Positions 16,895 to 25,152 of a DNA stretch of 64,000 bases are shown one piece after another. A program made the position numbers and the translations under genes. Below the pieces are notes generated by a model, which saw only the letters and a program-made list of their open reading frames with translations, ran no database searches and had not been told where the DNA came from. Where the stretch lies: assembly GCF_036014175.1 (NCBI RefSeq), contig NZ_CP107917.1:9114001-9178000 (forward strand). The letters are read 5' to 3'. This stretch comes from Streptomyces sp. NBC_00443. Lineage in GTDB: Bacteria; Actinomycetota; Actinomycetes; Streptomycetales; Streptomycetaceae. How positions within the stretch are numbered: position 1 is the stretch's first letter; the number at the start of each line of letters is the position of its first letter.

Positions 16895-17009
16895 GACACA
16901 TCTGATGACTCGGCATCCTGCACACCTTCTGCGGCGGAAACAAGGGTCGTACAGTGAAAGTCATCAGATGACTTTCGGGCGGCATACATCCGACACATCT
17001 GATGACTCG
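16895..17009. promoter_or_regulatory. Triple FadR-type operator in divergent promoter
   Basis: A perfect 21-bp palindrome GAAAGTCATC-A-GATGACTTTC occupies 16956-16976. An identical 18-base element GACACATCTGATGACTCG occurs twice in the same orientation, at 16895-16912 and 16992-17009. All three share the core (A)TCTGATGACT or its complement AGTCATCAGAT. The sites lie 52-166 bases from the PLP-enzyme start and 74-188 bases from the regulator start. They are the obvious target of the FadR-type protein at 17083. Confidence 0.85.
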
Positions 17010-17082
17010 CCACACCTCGCTACAGTGCTCCGAGGGGGCCGCGGCATGATCGCGGGCCCGTCAGGGGAGGAAGAGGGGACAA

Positions 17083-17808
17083 ATGTCCGCAGTCGAGAAG
17101 GCGTTCCACGGGCTACGGCACATGATCGCGTCGGGGCGTCTGGGTCCGGGCGAGCGCATTCCGCCCGAGGGCGACCTCTGCGAGGAGTTGGGCGTCTCAC
17201 GGGGATCGCTGCGTGAGGCCGTACGGATGCTCGCCGCCCTGGGCGTCATCGAGCCGCGGCACGGCTCGGGCACGTACGTCTCACAGCTGCGTCCCGAGGA
17301 CGTGATCGGCAGCCTCTCCCTGACCCTTGAACTCCTCCCGCTGTCGGGCCTGTTGGAGGTCTACGAGATCCGGCGCGTCCTCGAGGCCCACGTCGCCGCC
17401 CAGGCGGCGGCCCGGTGCACACCGGAGGCGGTGCGCACGCTCTTCTCGCTCATCGAGGACATGGAGGCCACGAGCGACCCGACCAAGGCCTCCGAACTCG
17501 ACCACCGCTTCCACGCGGAGATCGCCCGGGTCGGCGGCAACCCCACCCTGGCCACCCTCCTGGCGGTCTTCCGCGCCCGCTCCCGCAAGTACCAGGTCTT
17601 CACCCTGCCCGAAGGCCCTGAAATGCGCAGAAAGAGCGACGACGACCACCGCGTCCTGGCCACCGCCATCGCCGACCGCGACCCCGTCGCCGCGGCAGGA
17701 GCCGCGCAGGCACACGTCGCCCAGACGGAACGGTGGCTACGCGCCTTCATGCCACCGATCGAGGAGACCGGCGTCCCGGACGGGACGGACGCGGTGAACG
17801 AGGCTTAG
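17083..17808 (+). CDS. GntR-type regulator, FadR/FCD subfamily, of the importer operon
   Basis: A 241-residue regulator. The winged helix (about 5-72) carries IPPEGDLCEELGVSRGSLREAVRMLAALG and wing EPRHGSGTYV. The FCD ligand domain (about 90-225) has EIRRVLEAHVAAQAAAR, ELDHRFHAEIARVGGN and a metal-type His set including DDDHRVLATAIADRD. FCD proteins commonly bind carboxylates with a metal, so an organic acid or amino-acid effector is plausible. It is divergent from the PLP enzyme/ABC/PhzF operon and faces three copies of one operator. A Shine-Dalgarno GGGGAGGAAGAGG lies just upstream. Confidence 0.9.
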   Translation: MSAVEKAFHGLRHMIASGRLGPGERIPPEGDLCEELGVSRGSLREAVRMLAALGVIEPRHGSGTYVSQLRPEDVIGSLSLTLELLPLSGLLEVYEIRRVLEAHVAAQAAARCTPEAVRTLFSLIEDMEATSDPTKASELDHRFHAEIARVGGNPTLATLLAVFRARSRKYQVFTLPEGPEMRRKSDDDHRVLATAIADRDPVAAAGAAQAHVAQTERWLRAFMPPIEETGVPDGTDAVNEA

Positions 17809-18116
17809 GTGCCGGCTCCCTCGACGAAGTCGTCCTCGCCGAGCACGCCCTCGCCCGCATGCTCGACTACGGCCTGATCGCCCCGCGTCTCCCCGCGCTC
17901 TACGAGTTCGCAGCCGAGGCACTTGAGGAGCCGCGGCTGACCTCCCTCCTCGATGATGGCGTGCCGGCCTATGTGTGGCCGCACGCCGATCGTTCGGTCT
18001 GGTTCACCGGAAACACGGGACCGCACCTGCGGGCCATCGCGAGGATGACGGGGGCACGTCTGCTCTGGGCGCCGCCCTCTCCGTACCGTCGGCCGTACCG
18101 GAAGACGCGAGGGTGA
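17806..18116 (+). pseudogene. 5'-truncated remnant of an unidentified gene
   Basis: Directly after the FadR stop, another frame reads with strong third-position G/C: LDEVVLAEHALARMLDYG, PALYEFAAEALEEPRLTSLLDDG, VWFTGNTGPHLRAIARMTGARLLWAPP, ending at 18116. There is no start codon with a ribosome site; the first ATG is at 17859. The coding-like composition and lack of a beginning suggest a gene fragment. I do not recognise the family. Confidence 0.4.
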
Positions 18117-18169
18117 GGCTGGTTCGGTCCGGTTGGCATGCGCCGGGGTCCGCGGGCAGGATGCTGTCC

Positions 18170-18583
18170 ATGCGCAAGCCGTACCAGGCCCAGGACCCGG
18201 CCCGTCCGGGCGCCTCCGCCGGCGCCACCCATGCGGTTCTGTCCCTGTGGTCGCAGGACTCCGTGCTGTCGATCGGTTCGGTCGGCTCGGTGCTGTCCAT
18301 CGGCTCCGTCGGGTCGGCTCTGTCCATCGGCTCGATCGGCAGCGCACTGTCGGTCGGCTCGATCGGTTCAAGCCTGTCGCTGCTGTCCTTCGGGTCATGG
18401 CTGAGCACCGGGTCGGTGCTGTCGGCCCAGTCGACCTGGTCCGCGCTGTCCTGGCGCTCCTCACGCAGTTTCCTGTCCTCCGAGGGCAGGCGGGTCGCTG
18501 GGGTGGTGGGGGTCGCGGGCGCGGCGGCGGGAGCGGCTCTGCTGCTCGCGCGGACGACCCGGTCCGGGCGCCAGCTGCCTTGA
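18170..18583 (+). CDS. Small protein with 27 tripeptides ending in Ser, plus membrane tail
   Basis: A 137-residue protein not recognised from a named family. From about residue 25 to 105 every third residue is serine, in 27 consecutive triplets such as VLS-IGS-VGS, ALS-IGS-IGS and ALS-VGS-IGS. The pattern forms nine-residue superunits xLS-xGS-xGS. The first two positions of each triplet are mostly hydrophobic or glycine. A hydrophobic segment VAGVVGVAGAAAGAALLLA near the C-terminus followed by RTTRSGRQ suggests a membrane anchor. The regular spacing implies a helical coil with serines on one face. Start ATG 18170 has GCAGG ten bases upstream; ATG 18161 is an alternative. Confidence 0.65.
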   Translation: MRKPYQAQDPARPGASAGATHAVLSLWSQDSVLSIGSVGSVLSIGSVGSALSIGSIGSALSVGSIGSSLSLLSFGSWLSTGSVLSAQSTWSALSWRSSRSFLSSEGRRVAGVVGVAGAAAGAALLLARTTRSGRQLP

Positions 18584-18911
18584 CTCGCGGGCTTGTGAGC
18601 CCCCAGTTATGCGCTGATGTGCTGCTCGCGCGTCCGGGCGCCGGGGCCACGCCGAGCGGCGCGGAGGCCGTGTTCGAGCAGCGGCCTTCCTGGGCTGTTC
18701 GGCTCGGGGCCCGGCGCGCCTCGGCTGCGCAGGCGGCCCGAGGTGGAGGATCGGAGGGACGGCGGCCAGGGGACGGGGTCGCCCCGGTATCGCTCGACTG
18801 CGCGAAGAGGTCGGTCATGAAGCCGTTGGACGACGCCATTCCCGCCGCTCGGGCGCGGGGCACGGAGCCCTGCGAGCCCGGTGGAGCGCCCGGTGACTCG
18901 CGGGCGGCAGC
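18584..18911. other. Intergenic region with no supported gene
   Basis: Frames on both strands are open here but low in complexity. A minus-strand frame beginning near 18841 (MASSNGFMTDLFAQSSDTG) soon turns into Pro/Arg-rich sequence and has no clear family. I see no RNA gene or convincing promoter. Confidence 0.4.
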
Positions 18912-19970
18912 GTGACTGCCGCTCCGGGAGGGTCCGCCTCGGGCGGTGGCCGCTACGGCGAGGACGTCTTCCCTCCCGAGCAGGCGGGGGAGGGCGAGCG
19001 GATCGACTTCGGTGCGCTCGCCTACGACGACATCACCATCGGACGGCTGCGCGCGCTGGGGGTCGGCCCCGGCTGGCGCTGCCTGGACGTCGGTGCCGGA
19101 ACGGGCACGGTCTCCCGTCGGTTGTTGGGCCAGGCCGGGGTGGACAGCGTGCTGGCCGTGGACCGTGACGTACGGTTCCTCACCGAACGGCCCACGCCCG
19201 GGCTGGATGTGCTGGAAGCCGACCTCACGTCCCCGGCTTTCGTCCGCGGCACGTTCCGGCTCGTCCACGCACGGTTCGTGCTGATGCACCTGGCCGAGCA
19301 CGACCGGCTGATCACCACGCTCGCCGAACTGGTCGCGCCCGGCGGTGTGCTGGTGCTCAGCGACGCGGTCGACCTGACGAGTGACCGGACGCCCAGCACG
19401 CCGTACACCGCGGTGATGCGTGCGATGTGGCAGGGGCTGCGGGCCACCATCGGGACCGATGTCTCCTGGGTGCCGTCGTATCCACAGCTGTTGCGCGGGG
19501 CCGGCCTCGTGCCTGTCGCCGCCGAGATCCATGTGCCGCCGCTGGTGCCCGGCAGTCCCATCAGCCGTTTCTGGGCGGACACCTGGGAGCGGAGCAGGGC
19601 GGCGATGCTCGCCACCGGCCTGGTCGACGATGCGGACGTCGATACGGCGATCAGGTACCTGGGCTCGCAGGAGTGCGCCGCGCTGTCGGCCGGCATGCTT
19701 ACCGCGTGGGGACGCAAGCCCGAGGCAGGAGAGCCTCAGGGACGCACCGCTTCGCTCTCCCGGACGACGGCCAGTGAGCCGTCTGCGGGTGCGGTCACGC
19801 CGCCCGTGGAGCACGCTGGGACATGGGGCAGCCGTACCCCCGGGCGATCGCCGTACCTCGGAGGTGGGTCCCGTGGCGCACAGGGATCCCGGCGGGCGCG
19901 TGGACGAGGCACCCGCCTCGATGCTGGAGGCGCTGTTCACACAGTCCCCGATTGGGCTCCACCTCATTGA
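18912..19970 (+). CDS. Class I SAM-dependent methyltransferase
   Basis: A 352-residue frame. The methyltransferase core (about 25-265) shows motif I LDVGAGTGTVSRRLL, the acidic SAM-ribose residue in VLAVDRD and motif LAPGGVLVLSDAVDL-like at the end of the fold. FVLMHLAEHDRLI is also characteristic. The methyl acceptor is unknown. The last ~85 residues (after LTAWGRKPEAGE) are low complexity and overlap the next gene by 98 bases. The true C-terminus may therefore be shorter, or a base may have been lost near the end. GTG start at 18912. Confidence 0.8.
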   Translation: MTAAPGGSASGGGRYGEDVFPPEQAGEGERIDFGALAYDDITIGRLRALGVGPGWRCLDVGAGTGTVSRRLLGQAGVDSVLAVDRDVRFLTERPTPGLDVLEADLTSPAFVRGTFRLVHARFVLMHLAEHDRLITTLAELVAPGGVLVLSDAVDLTSDRTPSTPYTAVMRAMWQGLRATIGTDVSWVPSYPQLLRGAGLVPVAAEIHVPPLVPGSPISRFWADTWERSRAAMLATGLVDDADVDTAIRYLGSQECAALSAGMLTAWGRKPEAGEPQGRTASLSRTTASEPSAGAVTPPVEHAGTWGSRTPGRSPYLGGGSRGAQGSRRARGRGTRLDAGGAVHTVPDWAPPH

Positions 19971-21966
19971 CACGGACCTGCGGGTGCTGCGCGTCAACAC
20001 CGCCACTCCTTTCTTGCGGAACCTGCACATGGGCGACCCCAGGGGGCGCCCGGTCAGTGAGGTCTACAGCTTCGTGGACGACGACGTGGAGGCGCTGCTG
20101 AGAGGAGTACTCGACACCGGGGTCCCCGTGCGCCAACGCATCGTCCGGGCGCATGCCGAGGGGGCTGCGCACGAGCGGAACTTCGAGGTCAGCGCGTTGC
20201 GTCTGGAAGGCTCGGAGCGGTCGGTGCTCGGGGTGGCGGTCACCGCCGTCGACGTCACCGAACGGGAGAGAGGCCTGGCCCGCACCAGGCTGCTCGACGT
20301 GGTGCGGGAGCGGGTGGGACGCACGATGGAGCCGGCCCTGATCGGTGAGGAACTCGCCGCTGCCGTGGTCCCCGCGTTCGCCGACGTCGCCGTCGTGGAC
20401 GTGGTGGACGCCGTGCTCCGCGGCGATGATCCCCCACTCGCCCCGCCGCCCACCGGCACGCACGTCATACGCACTGCGTTCCGCAGCACAGGTACACCGC
20501 CGCAGTCTGCCCGTTCGGTGGGCGACGTCCGCCGCCTCGCCGGTCCGACACCCTTCACACAGGCCCTGACCGACCTGAGCGCGAGGGTGGTCCAGCTGAA
20601 ACAGGACACCTCGTGGCTGGACGCCGATCCCGCACTCGCGGAGGCGATCCGGTCATCCGGAGCCCGTTCCCTCCTCGTGGTTCCCCTGACGCTGCGCGAC
20701 GCCGCCCTCGGGATCGTGAGCCTGTACCGAACGGAGGACTCGCCGGCATTCGACGAGGACGACCGCGCGTTCGCGGTCGAGTTGGGCACCCACACCGCAC
20801 TGTGCCTCGACAACGCCCGGCGCTACACACGTGAACACACCATCGCCGCCACGGTTCAGCGCCAACTACTGCCCCGCCGGCCCGAAGCCCACGCATGGCT
20901 GGAGACCGCCTACCTCTCCGTCACGGGTGCCGATCCCGGCGCCTGGTACGACACGACCACCCTGTCCAGTGCCCGCACGGCGATCGCTGTCGGCGAGGTG
21001 TCGGGACGCGGCGTCCACGCAGCGGCGATCATGGGACAGGTCCGTACAGCCGTACGCTCCCTGTCGGTGTTCGACCTCACCCCCGACGAACTGCTCGCCC
21101 GTCTGCACGACACGGCGGGGCGCCTTGCCGCTGAACAGGCCCACCTCCCGCTCGGTGATCCGCTGCGCCAGGAAGCGCTCACCGCCGACTGTGTGTACGC
21201 GGTCCACGACCCGTTGACCGGCACATGCACGATGGCGGCGGCCGGCCGGCTGGCCCCCTTGGTCGTACGTCCGGACGGGACGGTGTCCCTCTCCGGCACA
21301 CCGGCCGGGCCCAGGCTGGGGAGTAAGGAGGGCGCGCCCTTCGCGGCCGTCGAGACCGACGTACCGGCCGGCAGCGTGCTGGTATTCGCCAGCGACCCGC
21401 TCCTCACTTCGTATCTCGCCGAATTCCCGGGCCCGTTGGCCGCGGTGTCCCAGTACGCCGATCGTCCGCTCCAGGAACTCGGCGATGCCCTCGTCTACGC
21501 TCTCCCGGCCGATCTGGGCGTCTACGACGCCGCGGTGATCGTCGCGCGCACCCGGGCGTTCCCCGCCGACCGCTGCGCCGCATGGGCGCTCGACCCCGAG
21601 CCGGCGGCCGTGGCCGACGCCCGGCGCCGTACACGCCGACAACTCGCCGCGTGGCACGTCGATGACGAGACCGCATACAACGTCCAGCTCATCGTCAGCG
21701 AACTCGTGACCAACGCCATCCGGTACGGCAGACCACCGATCGAACTGCGACTCATCCATGACCGCACCCTGACCTGCGAGATGCGTGACGCCGGCTCGGC
21801 CGCCCCACACCTGCGCCACGCCGGCACGGTCGACGAGGGCGGGCGAGGCCTGTTCATCATCGCGCAGTTGGCCCAGGCATGGGGGACCCGCTTCAGCACG
21901 CGGGGGAAGACGATCTGGGCCGAGCAGGCGCTGTCCGGCGACACCGGGTCCGACGGCTCGGGCTGA
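19873..21966 (+). CDS. PAS-GAF-SpoIIE-HATPase regulator with altered phosphatase motifs
   Basis: A 697-residue cytoplasmic regulator. Domains in order: PAS (about 15-130, SPIGLHLIDTDLRVLRVN), GAF (about 155-310), PP2C/SpoIIE (about 325-540) and an RsbW-type HATPase (about 560-695). The ATPase looks intact: N-box SELVTNAIRYG and G-box DEGGRGLFII. The phosphatase metal motifs do not: the usual GGDWYD is PGAWYD and the usual GDVxGHG is GEVSGRG. The first metal-binding aspartate is thus missing. It may work mainly as an anti-sigma or anti-anti-sigma kinase. GTG 19873 is preceded by GGAGG. Confidence 0.85.
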   Translation: MAHRDPGGRVDEAPASMLEALFTQSPIGLHLIDTDLRVLRVNTATPFLRNLHMGDPRGRPVSEVYSFVDDDVEALLRGVLDTGVPVRQRIVRAHAEGAAHERNFEVSALRLEGSERSVLGVAVTAVDVTERERGLARTRLLDVVRERVGRTMEPALIGEELAAAVVPAFADVAVVDVVDAVLRGDDPPLAPPPTGTHVIRTAFRSTGTPPQSARSVGDVRRLAGPTPFTQALTDLSARVVQLKQDTSWLDADPALAEAIRSSGARSLLVVPLTLRDAALGIVSLYRTEDSPAFDEDDRAFAVELGTHTALCLDNARRYTREHTIAATVQRQLLPRRPEAHAWLETAYLSVTGADPGAWYDTTTLSSARTAIAVGEVSGRGVHAAAIMGQVRTAVRSLSVFDLTPDELLARLHDTAGRLAAEQAHLPLGDPLRQEALTADCVYAVHDPLTGTCTMAAAGRLAPLVVRPDGTVSLSGTPAGPRLGSKEGAPFAAVETDVPAGSVLVFASDPLLTSYLAEFPGPLAAVSQYADRPLQELGDALVYALPADLGVYDAAVIVARTRAFPADRCAAWALDPEPAAVADARRRTRRQLAAWHVDDETAYNVQLIVSELVTNAIRYGRPPIELRLIHDRTLTCEMRDAGSAAPHLRHAGTVDEGGRGLFIIAQLAQAWGTRFSTRGKTIWAEQALSGDTGSDGSG

Positions 21967-21980
21967 TTCAGGGCTCTCAA

Positions 21981-22015
21981 GCCGCGCCGGCCGAAGGGGT
22001 CCGGCGTGGCGCGGC
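21981..22015. terminator. Hairpin between convergent SpoIIE and GH109-like genes
   Basis: GCCGCGCC (21981-21988) pairs with GGCGCGGC (22008-22015), with further inner G/C pairing possible. It sits in the 55-base gap between two gene ends. Confidence 0.55.
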
Positions 22016-22021
22016 GTGGGG

Positions 22022-23446
22022 TCAGCCGACGGGTGGCATGTCCGTGGGGCTGGAGTCGAGTCCGGGGCGTTTGCCGGCCCAGGCGCCGCGGGTGAAGTCC
22101 GGGATCTCGACCGGGCGGCCGTTCCTCGCCAGGGACGCCGCGCTCAGCGGGACCGCCGAGCACCAGGCAGCCGAGTCGTACACGTCGATGTCGGGCACCA
22201 GCCCTGCGCGCATCAACTGGACGGTGCGCCACTGCAGGACGTAGTCCATGCCGCCGTGGCCGCCGTTGTTCGCGGCGTCGTCACCGACCTTCCGCCACAG
22301 CCAGTGGTCGTACTCCTTGCGGTAGTCGGCGAAGTCGCGCCAGGTGTGGCCGCCGTGATCCGGTTCGAGATAGACGCGCGCGCCGGTCGGCGCGGGCCCG
22401 GTGTAGTCCTCGACGATCCCCCGGCTGCCGGCGAGGCTGTTGATCCTGCTGTACGGCCGGGGTGAACTCACCTCGTGCTCGGCCCGGATGATCCTGCCCT
22501 TGTCGGTCTCGATGAGGCAGGTGACCAGGTCACCGTTGATGTAGGTCTCCTTCCAGGACGGGTGGTCGCGGGGGACGAAGCGTTCGCGGTAGTCGGCCAG
22601 TCCCTTCGGGGCGGTCGCGGTGGCGGCGAGGGTGGTCATCCGGTCGCCGCGGTTGATGTCCATGGCGGCCGCGATCGGGGCCAGCCCGTGCATCGGGTAG
22701 AGGGACGCGGTGCTGCGGGTGTGCCACAGGCGCCGCCAGGAGTCGGTGTAGTAGGTGTCGGAGAAGAGCAGTTCGCGCAGGTCGTGGAGGTAGCCGCCGT
22801 GGCCGTTGGTGATGTCGCCGAACAGGCCGGCGTGCGCCATGCTCAGCATGGCCAGTTCGTTGCGGCCGTAGCTGCAGTTCTCGGCGAGGAGCAGGTGCCT
22901 GCGGGTCCGCTCGGAGGTGTCGACCAGGTCCCACAGCTGGCGCAGTTCGGTCGCGACGGGGAGTTCCACCACCGCGTGCCTGCCGCTCAGCAGGGCGGCT
23001 CTGCCGTGCTCGTAGTGGAACTCCCAGGGCGTGGCGACGTACACCAGGTCGATGTCGTCGCGCCGGAGCATCCGGGCGTAGGAGTCGGCTGATCCGCCGT
23101 ACTCGGCGGGGCGGGGCTCGCCCTTGCTCACCAGCCGGTCGGCGGCGCGGCGCGCGCGGTCGGCCCGGATGTCGCAGACGGCGGTCACGGTGCAGCCGGG
23201 CACGGCCGCCCATCCCTCGACCATGCCACTGCCGCGGTTGCCGAGTCCGATGACACCGACGCGGACGGTTCTGTGGGCCTCGAACGGCACGCCGATCATC
23301 GACTTCTGTCCGGGACGGCGGCGGGGCGCCTGCTCGGTCGCGGCGGCCGCGGCCGGAGCCGCGGCGGTCATCCCGACCGCGGCCGCGCCGGTGGCGACGG
23401 CTCCGCCCAGGAGCAGTCGGCGGGAGACAGCGGGTGTTTCGGACAT
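22022..23446 (-). CDS. Tat-exported Gfo/Idh/MocA-type protein, GH109-like
   Basis: A 474-residue protein. A twin-arginine signal SRRLLLGG with a long Ala-rich hydrophobic segment covers about residues 1-40. A dinucleotide-binding fold follows with VGVIGLGNRGSGMVEGWAAVPG and VTAVCDI. ATPWEFHYEHGRAALLSGRHAVVELP resembles the conserved EKP-like catalytic region, with ELP here. Tat export and this motif set are typical of GH109 NAD-dependent alpha-N-acetylgalactosaminidases and relatives. The protein should fold with its cofactor in the cytoplasm before export. ATG 23446 has GGAG ten bases upstream. No linked sugar operon is visible. Confidence 0.8.
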   Translation of the reverse strand: MSETPAVSRRLLLGGAVATGAAAVGMTAAAPAAAAATEQAPRRRPGQKSMIGVPFEAHRTVRVGVIGLGNRGSGMVEGWAAVPGCTVTAVCDIRADRARRAADRLVSKGEPRPAEYGGSADSYARMLRRDDIDLVYVATPWEFHYEHGRAALLSGRHAVVELPVATELRQLWDLVDTSERTRRHLLLAENCSYGRNELAMLSMAHAGLFGDITNGHGGYLHDLRELLFSDTYYTDSWRRLWHTRSTASLYPMHGLAPIAAAMDINRGDRMTTLAATATAPKGLADYRERFVPRDHPSWKETYINGDLVTCLIETDKGRIIRAEHEVSSPRPYSRINSLAGSRGIVEDYTGPAPTGARVYLEPDHGGHTWRDFADYRKEYDHWLWRKVGDDAANNGGHGGMDYVLQWRTVQLMRAGLVPDIDVYDSAAWCSAVPLSAASLARNGRPVEIPDFTRGAWAGKRPGLDSSPTDMPPVG

Positions 23447-23768
23447 GACGGCAACACTCCTCGCTGGGGTGGCTTGCATCACTGCCGGGGCACTGTGGCG
23501 ACTGTGGGGACTGTCGGGGCATGACTCTGCGGGCTTCGACGGTTCATGTCAATACGTGCTCGATAGAGAGCAGTTCCGAGCAGGATCAAGCATTAGCGGG
23601 TGGTCGACGTACGCTCAACGTCGGCTTGGTGAAGGCGGATTCGTGCCCGGCGCCGGCGCGGGGGCAAGGGCCTGGTGAAGAGGCGGAAGCAGGTGCTGCT
23701 GACAACTCGGTCCCATAACCTCGTCTATGGAGACGTCAGATGCCGTGGGCATCCGGATCGGGGAGGCG

Positions 23769-24605
23769 ATGGTGTTCGCAAGGGGCACGCGGTTGTTCGC
23801 GGGAGCCGTGATCGTCGCCTGCATGGTGCTCGTCGGCCCCAGTGCACCGAGCGGCGGCCTCTTCGCCAGGTCGCTGCCCGTCGAAGCCGTCAAGGACGTC
23901 GCACCGAACCGGGTCATGACGTGGAACATCTGCAACCCCTGCGAGGTGAGCAACGTTGACCGGGCTGCGGAGATCGCCGCGTACGCGCCCCAGGTCATCG
24001 GCCTGCAAGAAGCGTGCGTGCGGGACGTCGAGAGGATCCGGGAGTATCTGGAGAGCCTTCACGGACTGGTCTACCACGTGGAGTACGGGACCGTTCTCCG
24101 GAGTTGGGGCCGCTGTGGGGGAGTGCCGTGGAGTCCGGGGGCCTACGGCCAGGCGGTCCTCTCAGCGGCGCCGATGACGGACCGCGTCAACGTGGAGTAC
24201 CCCGACGGAGGATCCGAGGACCGGGGCTACATGGCGGTCACCACCATGGTGGGCGGCCAACCTACCCGGGTCTTCAACACCCACCTCGCCCACCGACGTC
24301 AGGAAGGGGTCCGGGCGGCCCAGGTCGGTGTGCTGGCCGCAGAAGTCGATCGGCACGACCGCGCCATCGTGGTCGGCGACTTCAACGCTGTGCCCGACGC
24401 TCCCGAACTCACCCGGATGTGGGCCCTGGCCGCGGATGCAGACCCCCAGTGTCACCCCTCGCCCGTCGGTACCTGCCAGACGACCACGGACTGGCACAGC
24501 AAGTTCGACTACATCTTCCTGCGCGGCATCGACCCGCTCGAGCACCGTGTGCATCCCGGCCCGAACTCGGACCACCACCTGCAGTACGCCGACCTGGACG
24601 CGTAG
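23769..24605 (+). CDS. Secreted endonuclease/exonuclease/phosphatase (EEP) family protein
   Basis: About 278 residues. An N-terminal hydrophobic signal (RLFAGAVIVACMVLVGPSA) is followed by an EEP/DNase-I fold. Catalytic landmarks are MTWNICN, IGLQEAC (Glu), FNTHLAH (His), VVGDFNAVPD (Asp/Asn) and the terminal NSDHHLQYADL (Asp-His). It may be an extracellular nuclease or phosphodiesterase. The frame is open from 23727. ATG 23769 or GTG 23772 is preferred because GGGAGG lies at 23760-23765, while 23727 lacks a ribosome site. Confidence 0.82.
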   Translation: MVFARGTRLFAGAVIVACMVLVGPSAPSGGLFARSLPVEAVKDVAPNRVMTWNICNPCEVSNVDRAAEIAAYAPQVIGLQEACVRDVERIREYLESLHGLVYHVEYGTVLRSWGRCGGVPWSPGAYGQAVLSAAPMTDRVNVEYPDGGSEDRGYMAVTTMVGGQPTRVFNTHLAHRRQEGVRAAQVGVLAAEVDRHDRAIVVGDFNAVPDAPELTRMWALAADADPQCHPSPVGTCQTTTDWHSKFDYIFLRGIDPLEHRVHPGPNSDHHLQYADLDA

Positions 24606-24658
24606 GGGCCGTCTGCACCGCTCGATCGCGATACTCATCGCGGCCTCCCCTTCGGGGC

Positions 24659-25036
24659 TCAGCCCGTCGCGGCCGACTTCAGGCGCCTTCGGTGGGCCCG
24701 GTTCGTGGCCATCAACGTGTCCAGTGCCTCCCGGGTGCGGATGAGGTCCTCGATGTGCTCCGAGAGCCGGTCGCGCTCCTCGGCCATCCGTTCCAGCGCA
24801 GCGTCGGACGTCTCCTCGCTGGGCGAGTCGACGCAGGGGAGCAGTTCGGAGATGGTCCGGCTGGACAGGCCCGCGGCGTACATCCGCTGGAGGAACGTGA
24901 CCCGCTCGACGTGGCCCTCCGTGTAGTGCCGCTGCCCGCTGGCGCTGCGGGCGCTCGTGAGCAGGCCCTGTTCCTCGTAGTAGCGCAGGGATCTGACGCT
25001 GACTCCGGCCCGCGCCGCGAGCTCACCGATACGCAT
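24659..25036 (-). CDS. MerR-family regulator
   Basis: A 125-residue regulator. The N-terminal winged helix reads MRIGELAARAGVSVRSLRYYEEQGLLTSARSASGQRHY, a canonical MerR domain. FLQRMYAAGLSSRTISELLPCVDSP follows, then a dimerising coiled coil to about 110. One cysteine (LLPCVD) occurs in the linker region. ATG 25036 has GAGAGGGG upstream. It is divergent from an old-yellow-enzyme gene whose promoter spacer contains a palindrome, the usual MerR control design. It may respond to electrophiles, which is inferred from the partner. Confidence 0.88.
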   Translation of the reverse strand: MRIGELAARAGVSVRSLRYYEEQGLLTSARSASGQRHYTEGHVERVTFLQRMYAAGLSSRTISELLPCVDSPSEETSDAALERMAEERDRLSEHIEDLIRTREALDTLMATNRAHRRRLKSAATG

Positions 25037-25071
25037 GCCGCCCCTCTCCGTTGTGATCCGGAGCACAACCC

Positions 25072-25103
25072 TTGCCTCTGACGTCAATGTCAGGTTTTAG
25101 CGT
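25072..25103 (+). promoter_or_regulatory. MerR-type promoter with palindrome in long spacer
   Basis: TTGCCT (25072-25077) can serve as a -35 element and TAGCGT (25098-25103) as a -10 element, about 20 bases apart. CTGAC-GTCAAT-GTCAG (25078-25093) lies inside the spacer. This matches the over-long-spacer promoters twisted open by MerR proteins, and drives the old yellow enzyme gene. Confidence 0.55.
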
Positions 25104-25152
25104 AACCGACGTGCCCGGATCCGGGCGCGACGGATCACGAAGGAGACATGAC

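Noticed and set aside
14304..17015. 903-codon minus-strand frame including the binding-protein gene
   Set aside because: Only the part from 15605 is the lipoprotein. The upstream part lies antiparallel in frame over the PLP-enzyme gene and has no signal or domain.
18138..18404. CRISPR-like appearance of the repeated DNA in the Ser-triplet gene
   Set aside because: The repeats are 9-codon units in one reading frame with no spacers of constant length.
17805..20030. Minus-strand open frame of 741 codons across the repeat protein and methyltransferase
   Set aside because: Low-complexity Arg/Pro/Ser composition, no domains, and it opposes genes with clear motifs.
23521..23718. 65-codon plus-strand frame between GH109-like and EEP genes
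   Set aside because: No ribosome site, no hydrophobic or conserved feature, and codon use is not typical.
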